From NCBI RefSeq assembly GCF_031501865.1, contig NZ_JARRCW010000001.1, positions 1,819,001 through 1,883,000 on the forward strand: a stretch of 64,000 bases of DNA. Reading direction: 5' to 3'. Positions 38,022 to 47,686 of the stretch are shown here, in pieces. The notes beneath the pieces were generated by a model. That model saw only the letters and a program-made list of their open reading frames with translations, was not told where the DNA came from and made no database searches. The DNA comes from Pseudovibrio sp. M1P-2-3. GTDB taxonomy: Bacteria; Pseudomonadota; Alphaproteobacteria; Rhizobiales; Stappiaceae. The stretch's first letter is position 1, and every line of letters begins with the position of its first letter. Position numbers and translations under genes: made by a program.

Positions 38022-39230
38022 CTATTGATCTTTCGATGTGTTCTCTTCTTCACTTTCAGAAGGAGAGCTCTCCAGTTCCTGAGCCGCTTGCTCAAGCTCT
38101 TCTGTTTCACTCAAAGCTTCTTCCATCCGCATTTCATCATCCAGATCTTCCTCGTTTTGTGCAGAATGGCTACTGGCGCGGATTGGCTCATTTACAGCAA
38201 CAATGGCCGCCAACTCCTCTTCGGAAAGATTTTGGGCTTCCCATTCAATACGCTCGATCGTTGTCAGGGCCTTTTTCGGAATATCATCAACTGTCGCTTG
38301 CATGGTCAAAATGCTTCGAGCGGCTTGGGTGGCTCCAAGGGAGGCAAGGGCGGCCCCAAGTGTGTTTCTTGCTTCCTTATTTGTGGGCGCTTTGCGCAGT
38401 GCTTTCATAGCGCAGACTACTGCTGCATGTGGTTGGTTGGCCCGTCGTTTTGCTATGCTCAGATGAAGAAGAACAGAAATATTACTGGGGTCGCAGGCAT
38501 AGGCAATCTCAAAGTTATCTATTGCTTGTTGGAGCTTATCTTCTGCGGTGTAGGCATGACCCAGTGTCAGAAGGATATCAATGTTTTGTGGCTCGATTTG
38601 GTGGGCAAGAGAGAGGTACTGCCGGGCTTTTTTGGGATTACGGCGCATTATCAAGACTTTAGCCAAGCCCAGAAGAGCTGGAACATTTTCCGGATGATTA
38701 CGCAGTGCATGAGTGTAATGCATGACCGCCTGATCTTGCCGAACATCGGCTGAATAGGCGTCTCCCAGTAAGGAAAGTGCTGCGGCGCTTTCTGGTATTT
38801 GCGAAAGAAGCTTTTCCGCTGGAGCAATGGCTTCCTTGTGCCTGTTCAGCTGCACCAAAATGGAGGCGTAGCCGTACAATGCGTTGCGGTTGTCCGGATC
38901 AGCTGCCAACACACTGCCAAAAGCTTCCAGAGCCTGTTCCTTATAGCCGAGCAATAACAGGCCGTTTCCCATATTCGCTCTGGCGGGCAGGTGCTCGGGG
39001 GCTATGAATAGGACTTTTCTGAAATGTTCGATTGCCTCTTGAAGTTGCCCGTCCCGCATAAGGATCGTTGCCATGCGAAACAGCAAATCCATGTCCTCAG
39101 GGAAACGGGATACTAGAGAGCGGTAAACGGGAATGACCACATCATAGTTGCCAGTTTCTTCATGGGCGGCGACTTCCTGTAGTGCGGCATAGACTTGTAC
39201 AGAGCGCATTTCACTTGTGGTTCCTGTCAT
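38022..39230 (-). CDS. tetratricopeptide-repeat protein
   Basis: A 402-residue protein made of consecutive TPR units from about residue 14 to 320, each with the W/L-G-Y-A-F-A-P pattern (for example ARANMGNGLLLLGYKEQALEAFGSVLAADPDN and LLTLGHAYTAEDKLQQAIDNFEIAYACDPSN in part). The last 60 residues are Glu/Ser-rich and probably disordered. No signal peptide or membrane segment is seen, so it is cytoplasmic, and a scaffold role is likely. It is convergent with rsmB, with repeats between. Confidence 0.85.
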   Translation of the reverse strand: MTGTTSEMRSVQVYAALQEVAAHEETGNYDVVIPVYRSLVSRFPEDMDLLFRMATILMRDGQLQEAIEHFRKVLFIAPEHLPARANMGNGLLLLGYKEQALEAFGSVLAADPDNRNALYGYASILVQLNRHKEAIAPAEKLLSQIPESAAALSLLGDAYSADVRQDQAVMHYTHALRNHPENVPALLGLAKVLIMRRNPKKARQYLSLAHQIEPQNIDILLTLGHAYTAEDKLQQAIDNFEIAYACDPSNISVLLHLSIAKRRANQPHAAVVCAMKALRKAPTNKEARNTLGAALASLGATQAARSILTMQATVDDIPKKALTTIERIEWEAQNLSEEELAAIVAVNEPIRASSHSAQNEEDLDDEMRMEEALSETEELEQAAQELESSPSESEEENTSKDQ

Positions 39231-39540
39231 CTATAGACCTCGCTCAACGCATTTACCAGAAAGTCGGGTGATCCTGGATACAACCTTTAGAATCAACCGC
39301 CTACCACTTTTTTAAAGGTAGGGCTTTGAAAAATCGGCGTCAAAGAAGAAAAGTTGTAGAAAGAAAGTAGACGTGGATAGGTTTTGCGCTTGCTACCAAG
39401 GGGAGAAATGAGGCGATTTTACAGTCAGGGGTGTGAGATCCGTACATTTTCAAAAGAGGAATAATTAGGGTTGCTTTCGTGGCAAGCTTGGGGAGGAGCC
39501 GGATTCAATTGGGTGCGCCCATTGAAATTTTGAGTATAAA
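39231..39540. promoter_or_regulatory. divergent intergenic region with a candidate MarR operator
   Basis: About 310 bp between the TPR gene (minus) and the marR gene (plus), with no ORF. At 39504-39526 TTCAAT-t-GGG-tgcg-CCC-ATTGAA forms an inverted repeat ending 14 bp before the marR start, a position suited to autoregulation by the MarR protein. Confidence 0.5.
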
Positions 39541-40080
39541 ATGTTGTCTAGAACAAACACATTAGCCAACGAAATGGTAGAAACGATGGCGCCGCAACCC
39601 GAGCTTGATATGTTTTCGCAGTTTAGCCTGTTTGAAGATGATCCGGCATTTGATTTAGAGAATTTTATTCCGTTAAAAATAGCGCAAATGGGCCGTCTCA
39701 TAGAAAGTCAAATGAGCGCGCATTTGCAGGAAAAACATGACCTGACCATACCGGACTGGCTTGTCCTGAACACATTAACCCGTTCTGAAGGTGTTTCTGT
39801 GCGCGATCTTTGCGCCAACCTTGAACTGGACACGGTTGCCGTTTCGCGTGCTGCAAAGCGCCTGAGTCAAATGGGGATGATAGACAAGGCAACCAACCCC
39901 AAAGACCGGCGCCTTGTTGTTCTTGTGACAACGTCGCAAGGACGGACCTTGAACCATCAGGTGGAACATAGTCTGGGGCAGTTCGAATCGAAACTAAGCA
40001 GCTCTTGGAGCCAGCTTGAATGGGTAAAGTTGGACCAACTTCTGGCCCGCTCAAAGATGTTCTCCGCTAAGCGGAGTTAG
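39541..40080 (+). CDS. MarR family transcriptional regulator
   Basis: A 179-residue winged helix-turn-helix protein. After an acidic N-terminal 45 residues, the dimerisation helix (LKIAQMGRLIESQMSAHLQEK) is followed by the wHTH: LTIPDWLVLNTLTRSEG, VRDLCANLELDTVAVSRAAKRL and the wing NPKDRRLVVLVTTSQG, all characteristic of MarR. The start ATG 39541 lacks a strong ribosome site; ATG at 39574 is an alternative. No obvious ligand or target gene is adjacent; it precedes guaA by 117 bp on the same strand but may be independent. Confidence 0.88.
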   Translation: MLSRTNTLANEMVETMAPQPELDMFSQFSLFEDDPAFDLENFIPLKIAQMGRLIESQMSAHLQEKHDLTIPDWLVLNTLTRSEGVSVRDLCANLELDTVAVSRAAKRLSQMGMIDKATNPKDRRLVVLVTTSQGRTLNHQVEHSLGQFESKLSSSWSQLEWVKLDQLLARSKMFSAKRS

Positions 40081-40197
40081 TTTAATTGCGTAGCCTCGCA
40101 AGCTAGTGCAATCAAATCCGGTGTATCATTCGTCAAATTGTGCTTATTAGGCGGAAAACTGGTTCAAATTTGAAGGCGAAGAAGGTAGAAGCTCTCC

Positions 40198-41745
40198 ATG
40201 ACAGACCGCGTCCTCATCATAGATTTTGGATCTCAAGTAACGCAGCTTATCGCGCGACGTGTGCGCGAATCGGGCGTGTACTCCGAGATCGTTCCGTTCC
40301 AGTCTGCAGAAGCCGCTTTTCATGAAATGAAACCGAAAGCGGTGATTCTGTCAGGCGGACCAGCCTCCACCACCGATATGGGGAGCCCTCGTGCACCCCA
40401 AGTCATTTTTGATGCCGGCATTCCAGTGCTTGGCATTTGTTATGGTCAGCAAACCATTTGTGCCCAGCTTGGCGGAGAAGTTGAAAGCTCCGACCACCGT
40501 GAATTCGGTAGGGCCTTTGTGACCGTTAAAAAACCTGTCGCCTTGTTCGACGGTGTTTGGGAAACCGGTTCCAATCACCAAGTCTGGATGAGCCATGGCG
40601 ACCGTGTGAACAAATTGCCGGAAGGCTTTGAAGTTGTTGCCACATCTGAAGGCGCTCCGTATGCGGCAATTGCCGACGAGAAGCGCCAGTTCTATGCGGT
40701 GCAGTTCCATCCGGAAGTGGTTCACACTCCAGATGGTGCAAAGCTGATCGAGAACTTTACGCATAAAATTGCAAAATGTTCAGGCGATTGGACCATGGCG
40801 GAATACCGCCAGCAGGCTATTGATGCGATCCGTAAGCAGGTTGGCTCAGGGCGTGTTATATGCGGCCTGTCCGGTGGCGTTGATAGCTCGGTTGCTGCAG
40901 TCTTGATCCATGAAGCAATTGGCGATCAGCTGACTTGTATTTATGTTGATCATGGCTTGATGCGCAAAGGGGAAACGGAACAAGTTGTCTCTATGTTCCG
41001 TGATCACTACAACATTCCTCTTGTTCATGTGGATGCAGCTGACCTGTTTATTGGCCAGCTTGAAGGCGAAGCCGATCCGGAAGTTAAACGCAAAACAATT
41101 GGCCGTCTCTTCATTGAAGTTTTCGAGGAAGAAGCCAAAAAGCTTGGTGGAGCCGACTTTCTTGCGCAAGGGACTTTGTACCCTGACGTTATTGAGAGCG
41201 TTTCCTTCACGGGCGGTCCTTCTGTCACTATCAAGTCTCACCACAATGTGGGCGGGCTGCCAGAGCGCATGAACATGCAACTTGTTGAGCCGCTGCGTGA
41301 GCTCTTCAAGGACGAAGTGCGTGACTTGGGCCGCGAATTAGGGTTGCCGGACAGCTTTATTGGCCGCCACCCGTTCCCAGGACCTGGTCTTGCCATTCGT
41401 TGTCCAGGTGGAATCACACGTGAAAAACTCGATATTTTGCGTAATGCCGATGCGGTTTATCTGGATGAAATCCGCAAGGCTGGCTTGTATGATACTATCT
41501 GGCAAGCTTTTGCGGTCCTGCTTCCAGTGCAGACTGTTGGCGTGATGGGTGATGGCCGGACCTATGAGTATGTATGTGCTCTGAGAGCGGTCACATCCGT
41601 TGATGGTATGACCGCGGACTTCTATCACTATGATATGGAGTTTCTCAGTAAGGCTGCAACACGCATCATCAACGAAGTTCGCGGTATCAACCGCGTCGTT
41701 TATGATGTGACCTCCAAGCCTCCTGGAACAATCGAGTGGGAATAA
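40198..41745 (+). CDS. guaA: GMP synthase (glutamine-hydrolysing)
   Basis: A 515-residue GuaA converting XMP to GMP with glutamine and ATP. The N-terminal class I glutamine amidotransferase has Cys81 in [15 protein letters not shown] and His/Glu in QFHPEVVHT. The ATP-pyrophosphatase loop is GLSGGVDSS, with Ser225. The C-terminal dimerisation domain shows [15 protein letters not shown] and ends in KPPGTIEWE, the standard terminus. It is the second enzyme after guaB in the GMP branch. A strong terminator follows directly. Confidence 0.98.
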   Translation: MTDRVLIIDFGSQVTQLIARRVRESGVYSEIVPFQSAEAAFHEMKPKAVILSGGPASTTDMGSPRAPQVIFDAGIPVLGICYGQQTICAQLGGEVESSDHREFGRAFVTVKKPVALFDGVWETGSNHQVWMSHGDRVNKLPEGFEVVATSEGAPYAAIADEKRQFYAVQFHPEVVHTPDGAKLIENFTHKIAKCSGDWTMAEYRQQAIDAIRKQVGSGRVICGLSGGVDSSVAAVLIHEAIGDQLTCIYVDHGLMRKGETEQVVSMFRDHYNIPLVHVDAADLFIGQLEGEADPEVKRKTIGRLFIEVFEEEAKKLGGADFLAQGTLYPDVIESVSFTGGPSVTIKSHHNVGGLPERMNMQLVEPLRELFKDEVRDLGRELGLPDSFIGRHPFPGPGLAIRCPGGITREKLDILRNADAVYLDEIRKAGLYDTIWQAFAVLLPVQTVGVMGDGRTYEYVCALRAVTSVDGMTADFYHYDMEFLSKAATRIINEVRGINRVVYDVTSKPPGTIEWE

Positions 41746-41769
41746 TACCCCACGATTAGTTGCTAAGAA

Positions 41770-41796
41770 GCCGCTTCTATGTGAAGCGGCTTTTTT
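41770..41796 (+). terminator. rho-independent terminator of guaA
   Basis: GCCGCTTC / GAAGCGGC perfect 8-bp stem with a 5-nt loop, followed by TTTTTT. Lies 25 bp after the guaA stop. Confidence 0.92.
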
Positions 41797-41876
41797 GTTG
41801 GGAGCTGCATGGTAAGCGGCTTGAAGCAGAGAGATGATTTATTGAAACAGTTCACTGCCTTAACCTAGTGTTTTGC

Positions 41877-41930
41877 CGCGTATCTTTCCCCGAAAACCGG
41901 TATTGAACTTTTCGGCGGTGCACTCTAATT
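41877..41930. repeat. dispersed repeat family B, copy 4
   Basis: ccgcgtatctttccccgaaa, accggtattg, acttttcggcggtgcactctaatt. The last bases (gcactctaat) match the end of family A, so it appears to be a hybrid. It overlaps the stop codon of the adjacent gene. Confidence 0.7.
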
Positions 41931-42677
41931 GAAATCTTTTCGCTCGAATATGGAATATCCGTCATGGATAGAGGGATCGTAAGCAACCCAATGATAGGTG
42001 GTGTCTTCCTTCAGCAACCTGTGGGCATACATACCCCGATAACTTTCGGTGCCTGTTAAGACAATGACCTTTGAGCCGTAAACCATGGCCGCATCACACG
42101 GGCCTGTAAACTCCGAGCCGTCGATAAGGACCAGATCAAATCTGTTTATGTTGTTGTGGTCTTTAATATAGGAGATGCCACTCACATCTCTATTTGATTG
42201 GCAATATTTTAAATCTGCGGAATACCAATCCAAAACCACTTCCAATCCGGCCGAGTTCAGGTTGGATGGTGTATTGAGGAAAAACTGGATGATATCCATT
42301 TCACTTGGATATTGAGTGCTGGGGACAGAAGACATGTTATAGGGGCGAACAAACTCATCCCTTGAAAAGGTCTCGGAAAGAATGTCATAGCGCACCTTGC
42401 TCAGCTCCAGACAGAAAAGCTGGAGTTTTTCCTTGTCTGGCCGCTGGCGAATGGACCTAACCATAGCTAGAGTGCTTCCTGATCCGCATGATGCTCCGAT
42501 ATCCAGCATAATACGGATACGAGGATCCTTGGCATAACTTTTCAGGTGCCTATGGAGATCATCTCCGTAGATTTGCGCGGGTATGGCTTGATCAAGAGGG
42601 CTCCGCCTAGAGGATATTTTTCGAACGAAGTCATCCAAGAGACTTAACATGTGGCACCCAGTCTGTACTAAATACAT
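41925..42677 (-). CDS. methyltransferase-like protein (class I SAM-binding fold), function unknown
   Basis: A 250-residue protein. The region MLDIGASCGSGSTLAMVRSIR (partly residues 57-77) followed by LQLFCLELSKVRYDIL resembles the glycine-rich SAM loop and acidic strand end of a Rossmann-type methyltransferase, and RFDLVLIDGSEFTG resembles the catalytic strand of families that methylate sugars or cephalosporin-like substrates. The match is partial, so the activity is uncertain. The start may instead be ATG 42650 (MLSLLDD). It stands alone between repeats and the PilZ gene. Confidence 0.6.
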   Translation of the reverse strand: MYLVQTGCHMLSLLDDFVRKISSRRSPLDQAIPAQIYGDDLHRHLKSYAKDPRIRIMLDIGASCGSGSTLAMVRSIRQRPDKEKLQLFCLELSKVRYDILSETFSRDEFVRPYNMSSVPSTQYPSEMDIIQFFLNTPSNLNSAGLEVVLDWYSADLKYCQSNRDVSGISYIKDHNNINRFDLVLIDGSEFTGPCDAAMVYGSKVIVLTGTESYRGMYAHRLLKEDTTYHWVAYDPSIHDGYSIFERKDFN

Positions 42678-42877
42678 CCCATACCGGAAGGCAGCACTGC
42701 TACTTCCTGTGTGAAGGATTTACTATGGAGGGGTGGGGGGCAATTGCTAAGAAGATATGGTATATCAAATAGGTAGAAGAAACTGCTTAAGTAACTTGGG
42801 CGGGGCGGGGCACCGAAACGAAGATAATTCAGTACACCGCAGCCAGTGGTAGTAAGCTTTCAGCCCGGACACGCAGT
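42678..42877. other. short intergenic gap upstream of the methyltransferase-like gene
   Basis: 200 bp with a G-rich stretch (gaggggtggggggcaattgc near 42729) and no gene. No repeat copy or terminator recognised. Confidence 0.4.
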
Positions 42878-43186
42878 TTAAAGTCTCAAAAGGCCCGGTA
42901 GGTCGGTTAGGCTGCCTGTATACTCAACCCCCAGTGAATCCATTGTTCTCCAACGAACCTTTACGGTTACCCTTTGGCGTAGTTGAACAATGTAGAGATA
43001 GAACTCGTCGGGAATACCTTGTGTATTTGCCGTTTGTAACCGTGCGCCAGTATCACTCAGGTCTCGTATGACACAGTCTATGACGCGATCATGATCACCA
43101 AAGACGATACGGCCTTCTTTAAGTGTTTTACGTCTTAGTTTCTCTCTTCGTTCGGTTTCCCTAGAAGTTTCCACTGTTTTGGGCAT
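42878..43186 (-). CDS. PilZ domain protein
   Basis: A 102-residue protein consisting of a basic N-terminus (RREKLRRKTLKEGRIVF) and a PilZ-like beta barrel: the expected RxxxR and DxSxxG motifs appear as RREKLRR and DLSDTGARLQ, the residues that bind cyclic di-GMP. The C-terminal strand is VKVRWRTMDSLGVEYTG. Such small PilZ proteins act as c-di-GMP-responsive effectors for motility, polysaccharide or virulence traits. No partner is visible in the window. Confidence 0.85.
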   Translation of the reverse strand: MPKTVETSRETERREKLRRKTLKEGRIVFGDHDRVIDCVIRDLSDTGARLQTANTQGIPDEFYLYIVQLRQRVTVKVRWRTMDSLGVEYTGSLTDLPGLLRL

Positions 43187-43362
43187 TAAGAATCATCCGC
43201 TACTTTTACAATCACTTACTCAAATATAAGTTGTATATTATTTCAGTCTACGTTTGATGCAAATGCGAGAGGCCTTTACAGTTGTTTTAAAGGTAAGGGC
43301 CAGATACACAAAAACGTTGCGCCCTGTTTACTCGATGAAATGCTTAAGAGCTGGGGGATTTA

Positions 43363-43938
43363 ATGGATCTGCTTATCGCTGGTATGATTTTATTTTTAGG
43401 GGTGCACTTCATTCCTTCAATAAGCCCAGTACATCACATATTGCAGGGGCGGCTTGGGGAAGGTGGATATAGAATCCTGTTTTCTCTGGTAGCTTTTGCG
43501 GGCCTTGTTCTTATTGTCTATGGTTATGATGAGGCGCGGCTGGCAGCTTATGAGCCACTTTGGTACCCTCCAGTATGGACTCGCCATCTTGCTATGTTGT
43601 TGATGGTGCCGGTCTTTCCGATTTTTATGGCCTCATTTTTTCAAGGAAGGATCAAACAGGCGGTCAAGCACCCTATGATTCTCTCTGTCAAAATCTGGGC
43701 ATTTTCTCATCTGCTGGCAAATGGTGAGCCACAATCCATAGTTTTATTTGGTGGTTTTCTCGCCTGGGCAATTGTGCTTCGTATAACTGCGAAGAATAAG
43801 CCGGTTGTGAGTCGCGTCCCTGCTTTGGCCTCACAAGTCCGTAGGAATGATATTCTGGCGATTTTGTTCGGACTACTGCTCTATGGCTTGTTTGTGTGGA
43901 AACTTCATGCTGTCCTTATTGGCATGCCACTCTCATAA
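43363..43938 (+). CDS. NnrU family membrane protein
   Basis: A 191-residue inner-membrane protein with five to six hydrophobic helices. The sequence LIAGMILFLGVHFIPSISP, then GYRILFSLVAFAGLVLIVYGYDEAR, WTRHLAMLLMVPVFPI and WAFSHLLANGE are typical of NnrU. Family members were first seen next to nitrite/nitric-oxide reductase genes; the molecular role is unclear, and some are linked to haem or carotenoid chemistry. No denitrification gene is near. ATG 43363 is preceded by GGGGGATTTA, a good ribosome site. Confidence 0.9.
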   Translation: MDLLIAGMILFLGVHFIPSISPVHHILQGRLGEGGYRILFSLVAFAGLVLIVYGYDEARLAAYEPLWYPPVWTRHLAMLLMVPVFPIFMASFFQGRIKQAVKHPMILSVKIWAFSHLLANGEPQSIVLFGGFLAWAIVLRITAKNKPVVSRVPALASQVRRNDILAILFGLLLYGLFVWKLHAVLIGMPLS

Positions 43939-44157
43939 AACCGACTAGAAATCCCAGTGTATATGAGGAAAATCTCTGTTGAATAGGGGGTAAACCTGTC
44001 AAGAGAGACGCCACTGGAGCCTGTTTGCCTTAATTGGGTACACAAAATATCCCATGAAGGAATAAACATGTTTGCGTTTGGTACTGCGAAAAACTATTGT
44101 AGCGCTGCCGTTAGGGATTTCGAAATTAATTAAGAAGCTGCGGGAATTGCTTAGCTA

Positions 44158-44832
44158 ATGTCTGACATTTTTAGTGAAGTCGATGAAGATTTAAAAAAAG
44201 AACAGTATTCACGGCTTTGGAAACGTTTTAGCCCCTTCGTTTATACTGTTGCCGGGCTGATAGTCGTGGGCACTGCTGGATACCGTGCCTATGATTATTG
44301 GGAGGATCAGCAATCAAAAGAAGCAGGTCAGGTGTTTCTTGACGCAATCAGATTGTCTGAGGACGGAAAACATGGCGAAGCTATAACTGCTTTTGAAGGG
44401 CTGGAAGAGGGGCTCGGTGGGTACCCTATGCTGGCCAGATTGCGCATCGCAACTGAGCTGAGTGCACAGGACAAGACAGCAGAGGCAATTTCCTTACTGC
44501 AAGAGATTTCGGCAGATAGTTCGGTTCCCGCTATTTATCAGGGCCTCGCCCACATTCGGGCCTCCTATTTGCTGATGGACCTCAATCAAATGGACAATGC
44601 CGTATTGGAAGTTGAAGGACTTGCAATTGCCGGTAATCCGTGGCGTTACTCTGCCTTGGAGATTCTAGGTGTAATTGATTATAGCGCTGGCGATCTGGCT
44701 TCTGCCAAAGCCCGCTTTGAAGAAATAGTTAATGAAGCTGGTGCTCCCGGAGATGTGGTAGCACGTGCGCGCATGGGGCTTGACCTTATAGCGGGCACAA
44801 TGGGCACCACGACGAAAGAAGGCGAAAACTAA
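44158..44832 (+). CDS. yfgM: YfgM-like tetratricopeptide protein
   Basis: A 224-residue single-pass inner-membrane protein: a cytoplasmic N-terminus, a membrane helix at about residues 26-43 (FVYTVAGLIVVGTAGYRAYDY) and a periplasmic TPR-like domain. In E. coli YfgM is an ancillary SecYEG/PpiD partner for periplasmic chaperoning. The stop overlaps the bamB start by one base (TAATG). The yfgM-bamB-der order is a well-known conserved cluster, which is the main support for the name. Confidence 0.87.
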   Translation: MSDIFSEVDEDLKKEQYSRLWKRFSPFVYTVAGLIVVGTAGYRAYDYWEDQQSKEAGQVFLDAIRLSEDGKHGEAITAFEGLEEGLGGYPMLARLRIATELSAQDKTAEAISLLQEISADSSVPAIYQGLAHIRASYLLMDLNQMDNAVLEVEGLAIAGNPWRYSALEILGVIDYSAGDLASAKARFEEIVNEAGAPGDVVARARMGLDLIAGTMGTTTKEGEN

Positions 44833-46172
44833 TGGGCTATACAGGAAACTCCCTGAAGGCACTTGGGGGAGCACTTGTACTTGCAACGATGTTGTCAGGC
44901 TGCTCGGGTCTTTCCGACCTCAATCCCTTTGGAAGTGATGACGAATATCTGGAGGGCGATCGTAAACCCCTTTATGAGACACAAGCTGGCCAATCCGCAG
45001 CGGTTGGGGCAACAGCTCACATAGGTGCAGCTTCAGGTGGATCTTCCTGGCCACAGCCTGCAGGAAACATCAGCAACGACCCCGGTAATATCGCGGTCAA
45101 CGTTAATGGTAACCTTGCTTGGGCGAAAAATATTGGTGCCGTTCGTGGCGGCGGGCTGTTAAGTCTTGGATCAACACCACCACGCAATGCTGCACGTCCT
45201 GTTTCTGACGGGAGCCGTGTGTTTGTCTACAAACAGGACGGTGATCTGGTTGTATTGAATACAAGCGGTAAACAGCTTTATTCTCGCTCCTTGAGACCAG
45301 AAGAGGAAAGTGCCGTTGCTATCGGCGGAGGTGTTGCCCTTTCCGGTGGCAAGACGTTTGTTGCAACGGCATACCGACAAGTGTTTGCGCTTGACAGCGC
45401 GGGCAAACCTCTTTGGACTTATGATCTGGAAGTAGGCGTTCGCGGCGCCCCAACAGCTGCCGCTGGCCTTGTAATTGTTGTGACACAAGAAAACGAGGTC
45501 ATCGCGCTCAACCAGAATGATGGTTCAAAAGCCTGGTCGTTTGCCGGAATTTCTGAAACTGCCGGATTGCTTGCAACCGCAAGTCCTGCGGTCAAAGGTA
45601 ACTCTGTTGTTGTTCCTTTCTCTTCAGGCGAAGTTATGGCCTTGAATGTGAAAAACGGCGAGCCCAAGTGGATTGATGCTCTTGCACGTTCATTCCGCAC
45701 CCGCGCCCTGTCAGGCTTGACTGATGTTGCCGCGAGCCCTGTCATCGACGGGGACCGCGTTTATACAACATCCCTTTCCGGCCGAACAATTGCTTCCCGC
45801 CTTGCCAATGGCGAGCGTATCTGGGAAGCTGATATCGGAAGCACCCATACACCGGTTGTTTCCGGTGGCACGGTCTTCATGATTGGGCTGGATGACAATC
45901 TCCATGCTCTGGATTCAAAAACCGGAGCACCGATCTGGACAGCTCAGCTTCCAGACCTTTCAAAGAAGAAAGAAAACTGGGCAGGACCAATTCTGGCGAA
46001 TGGCAAGCTTATCGTTGTTTCAAACGAAGGTGGGTTTGCGCAGGTTGATGCCAGATCTGGGTCAGTTCTTGCTCAAAAAAGAATAAAAGAAGATGTATTC
46101 GTTACCCCTATTGTGGCCGGTGGCCGCATGATCGTTCTAACGGGTAATGGATCTGTGGCAGCCTTTAACTAA
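44832..46172 (+). CDS. bamB: outer membrane assembly lipoprotein BamB-like (PQQ beta-propeller)
   Basis: A 446-residue lipoprotein: a type II signal peptide with lipobox MLSGC (lipidated Cys at about 24), then a beta-propeller of repeating blades with the PQQ/quinoprotein pattern (for example DGDLVVLNTSGK, AGKPLWTYDL, NGERIWEADI, TGAPIWTAQL). BamB helps the BAM complex insert beta-barrel proteins into the outer membrane. The sequence runs from the TAATG overlap with yfgM to 46172, 30 bp before der, so the three genes are probably co-transcribed. Confidence 0.9.
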   Translation: MGYTGNSLKALGGALVLATMLSGCSGLSDLNPFGSDDEYLEGDRKPLYETQAGQSAAVGATAHIGAASGGSSWPQPAGNISNDPGNIAVNVNGNLAWAKNIGAVRGGGLLSLGSTPPRNAARPVSDGSRVFVYKQDGDLVVLNTSGKQLYSRSLRPEEESAVAIGGGVALSGGKTFVATAYRQVFALDSAGKPLWTYDLEVGVRGAPTAAAGLVIVVTQENEVIALNQNDGSKAWSFAGISETAGLLATASPAVKGNSVVVPFSSGEVMALNVKNGEPKWIDALARSFRTRALSGLTDVAASPVIDGDRVYTTSLSGRTIASRLANGERIWEADIGSTHTPVVSGGTVFMIGLDDNLHALDSKTGAPIWTAQLPDLSKKKENWAGPILANGKLIVVSNEGGFAQVDARSGSVLAQKRIKEDVFVTPIVAGGRMIVLTGNGSVAAFN

Positions 46173-46202
46173 AGGCTGCTTGATCAACCTAGGAGAATTC
46201 GC

Positions 46203-47609
46203 GTGACTGCGACTGTCGCCATTATTGGCAGACCAAATGTCGGTAAGTCAACGTTCTTTAATCGCTTAGTAGGCAAGCGCCTGGCGCTTGTCGATGATAC
46301 CCCAGGTGTGACACGGGACCGTCGGTCCGGTGATGCGCGGCTGGGGGATCTGCGTTTTACGATCGTTGATACCGCCGGACTAGAAGAAGCTGAAGCTTCC
46401 ACTTTGGAAGGGCGCATGAATGCGCAGACGGAAGAGGCCATTCGTGATGCGGATGTGTGCTTGTTTTTGATTGATGCCCGTGCCGGCGTCACTCCAATGG
46501 ACGAGCATTTTGCCAATTTACTTCGTCGCCATGATACGCCTGTCATCCTGTGCGCAAACAAGGCAGAGGGCAAAGCCGGTGATCCCGGCTTGTTCGAATC
46601 CTATGCATTGGGGTTCGGTGATCCTGTTCCTTTATCAGCAGAACACGGAGAGGGCTTGTCCGAGCTTTATTCCGAGCTGGTTCCGCATATCGATGCGATT
46701 GATGAGTTGGCAGAGCAATCTTCCGATGAAGCACGCACAAACGTCGATGTCGATGATGTTGAAGAAGAAGAGGAAATCGGCACCAAAGAGCGCCCGCTGC
46801 GTATGGCGATTGTTGGGCGTCCGAATGCTGGAAAGTCGACGCTGATTAACCGCATGCTGAAGGAAGACCGCCTTTTGACGGGCCCTGAAGCCGGTATTAC
46901 GCGCGATTCCATTTCTGTTGAGTGGGAGTGGCGGGATCGCCATTTCAAGGTCTTCGATACTGCTGGAATTAGAAAGAAAGCTCGGGTTCAGGAAAAACTC
47001 GAGAAGCTTTCCGTTGCCGATGCTCTGCGTGCTGTTAAATTTGCCGAAGTGGTTGTTGTTGTGCTTGACGCAACGATCTCCTTCGAGAAGCAGGACTTAC
47101 AGATCATTGATTTATGTGCCCGAGAAGGACGTGCAATTGTCATTGCGGTCAATAAATGGGATCTGATTGAAGATCGGGAAGATGCTTGGGGTCATATTAA
47201 AGATTCTCAAGAGCGCTATCTGAATCAGCTTCGCGGTGTCGAAATCATCACCATGTCCGGTCAAACGGGGCAGGGTATGGATAAGTTGATGGAAGCTGTT
47301 TTCCGCACCTATGCCATGTGGAACAAGAGAATTGGTACATCTGGCCTGAACCGCTGGTTGGAAAGTGTTACAACACACCATCCGCCGCCAGCAGTTGCAG
47401 GACGCCGCGTACGTCTGCGCTTTATGACGCAGCCGAAAACCCGACCACCTCATTTTGTAGTCTTCTGTTCGCGTCCCGAAACGCTGCCGGAAAGCTATAC
47501 CCGTTATTTGGTGAACGGACTGCGCGAGCGCTTCGATATTAAAGGAACACCGATCCGGCTTTCCTATAAGAAGGGTGAGAACCCATACGCGAATAAGAAA
47601 AAGCGTTAA
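46203..47609 (+). CDS. der: ribosome-associated GTPase Der (EngA)
   Basis: A 468-residue GTPase with two tandem G domains, needed for 50S subunit maturation. First P-loop [11 protein letters not shown] at about residue 8, with DTPGVTRDR and NKAEG; second [10 protein letters not shown] at about residue 204, with [11 protein letters not shown] and NKWDL. The C-terminal KH-like domain ends in a basic tail ([17 protein letters not shown]). The start is GTG at 46203 with GGAGA upstream, in the expected place. A terminator follows the stop. Confidence 0.96.
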   Translation: MTATVAIIGRPNVGKSTFFNRLVGKRLALVDDTPGVTRDRRSGDARLGDLRFTIVDTAGLEEAEASTLEGRMNAQTEEAIRDADVCLFLIDARAGVTPMDEHFANLLRRHDTPVILCANKAEGKAGDPGLFESYALGFGDPVPLSAEHGEGLSELYSELVPHIDAIDELAEQSSDEARTNVDVDDVEEEEEIGTKERPLRMAIVGRPNAGKSTLINRMLKEDRLLTGPEAGITRDSISVEWEWRDRHFKVFDTAGIRKKARVQEKLEKLSVADALRAVKFAEVVVVVLDATISFEKQDLQIIDLCAREGRAIVIAVNKWDLIEDREDAWGHIKDSQERYLNQLRGVEIITMSGQTGQGMDKLMEAVFRTYAMWNKRIGTSGLNRWLESVTTHHPPPAVAGRRVRLRFMTQPKTRPPHFVVFCSRPETLPESYTRYLVNGLRERFDIKGTPIRLSYKKGENPYANKKKR

Positions 47610-47639
47610 GTGGGAGAACCTCTTTAAGCTTTGATATAT

Positions 47640-47671
47640 GGCTTCTCGTTTTAGAACGGGAAGCCTTTTTT
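47640..47671 (+). terminator. rho-independent terminator of the yfgM-bamB-der unit
   Basis: GGCTTCTCGTT / AACGGGAAGCC stem with one G-T pair and a 4-nt loop, followed by six Ts. It ends right at the next gene, so that gene must have its own promoter or readthrough. Confidence 0.85.
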
Positions 47672-47686
47672 ATGAGGATTATGTCA

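Noticed and set aside
44068-44133. 21-codon frame with GAAGGAATAAAC ribosome site upstream of yfgM
   Set aside because: It is short, has no family match and could be chance. It might be a leader peptide, but the sequence alone does not support this.
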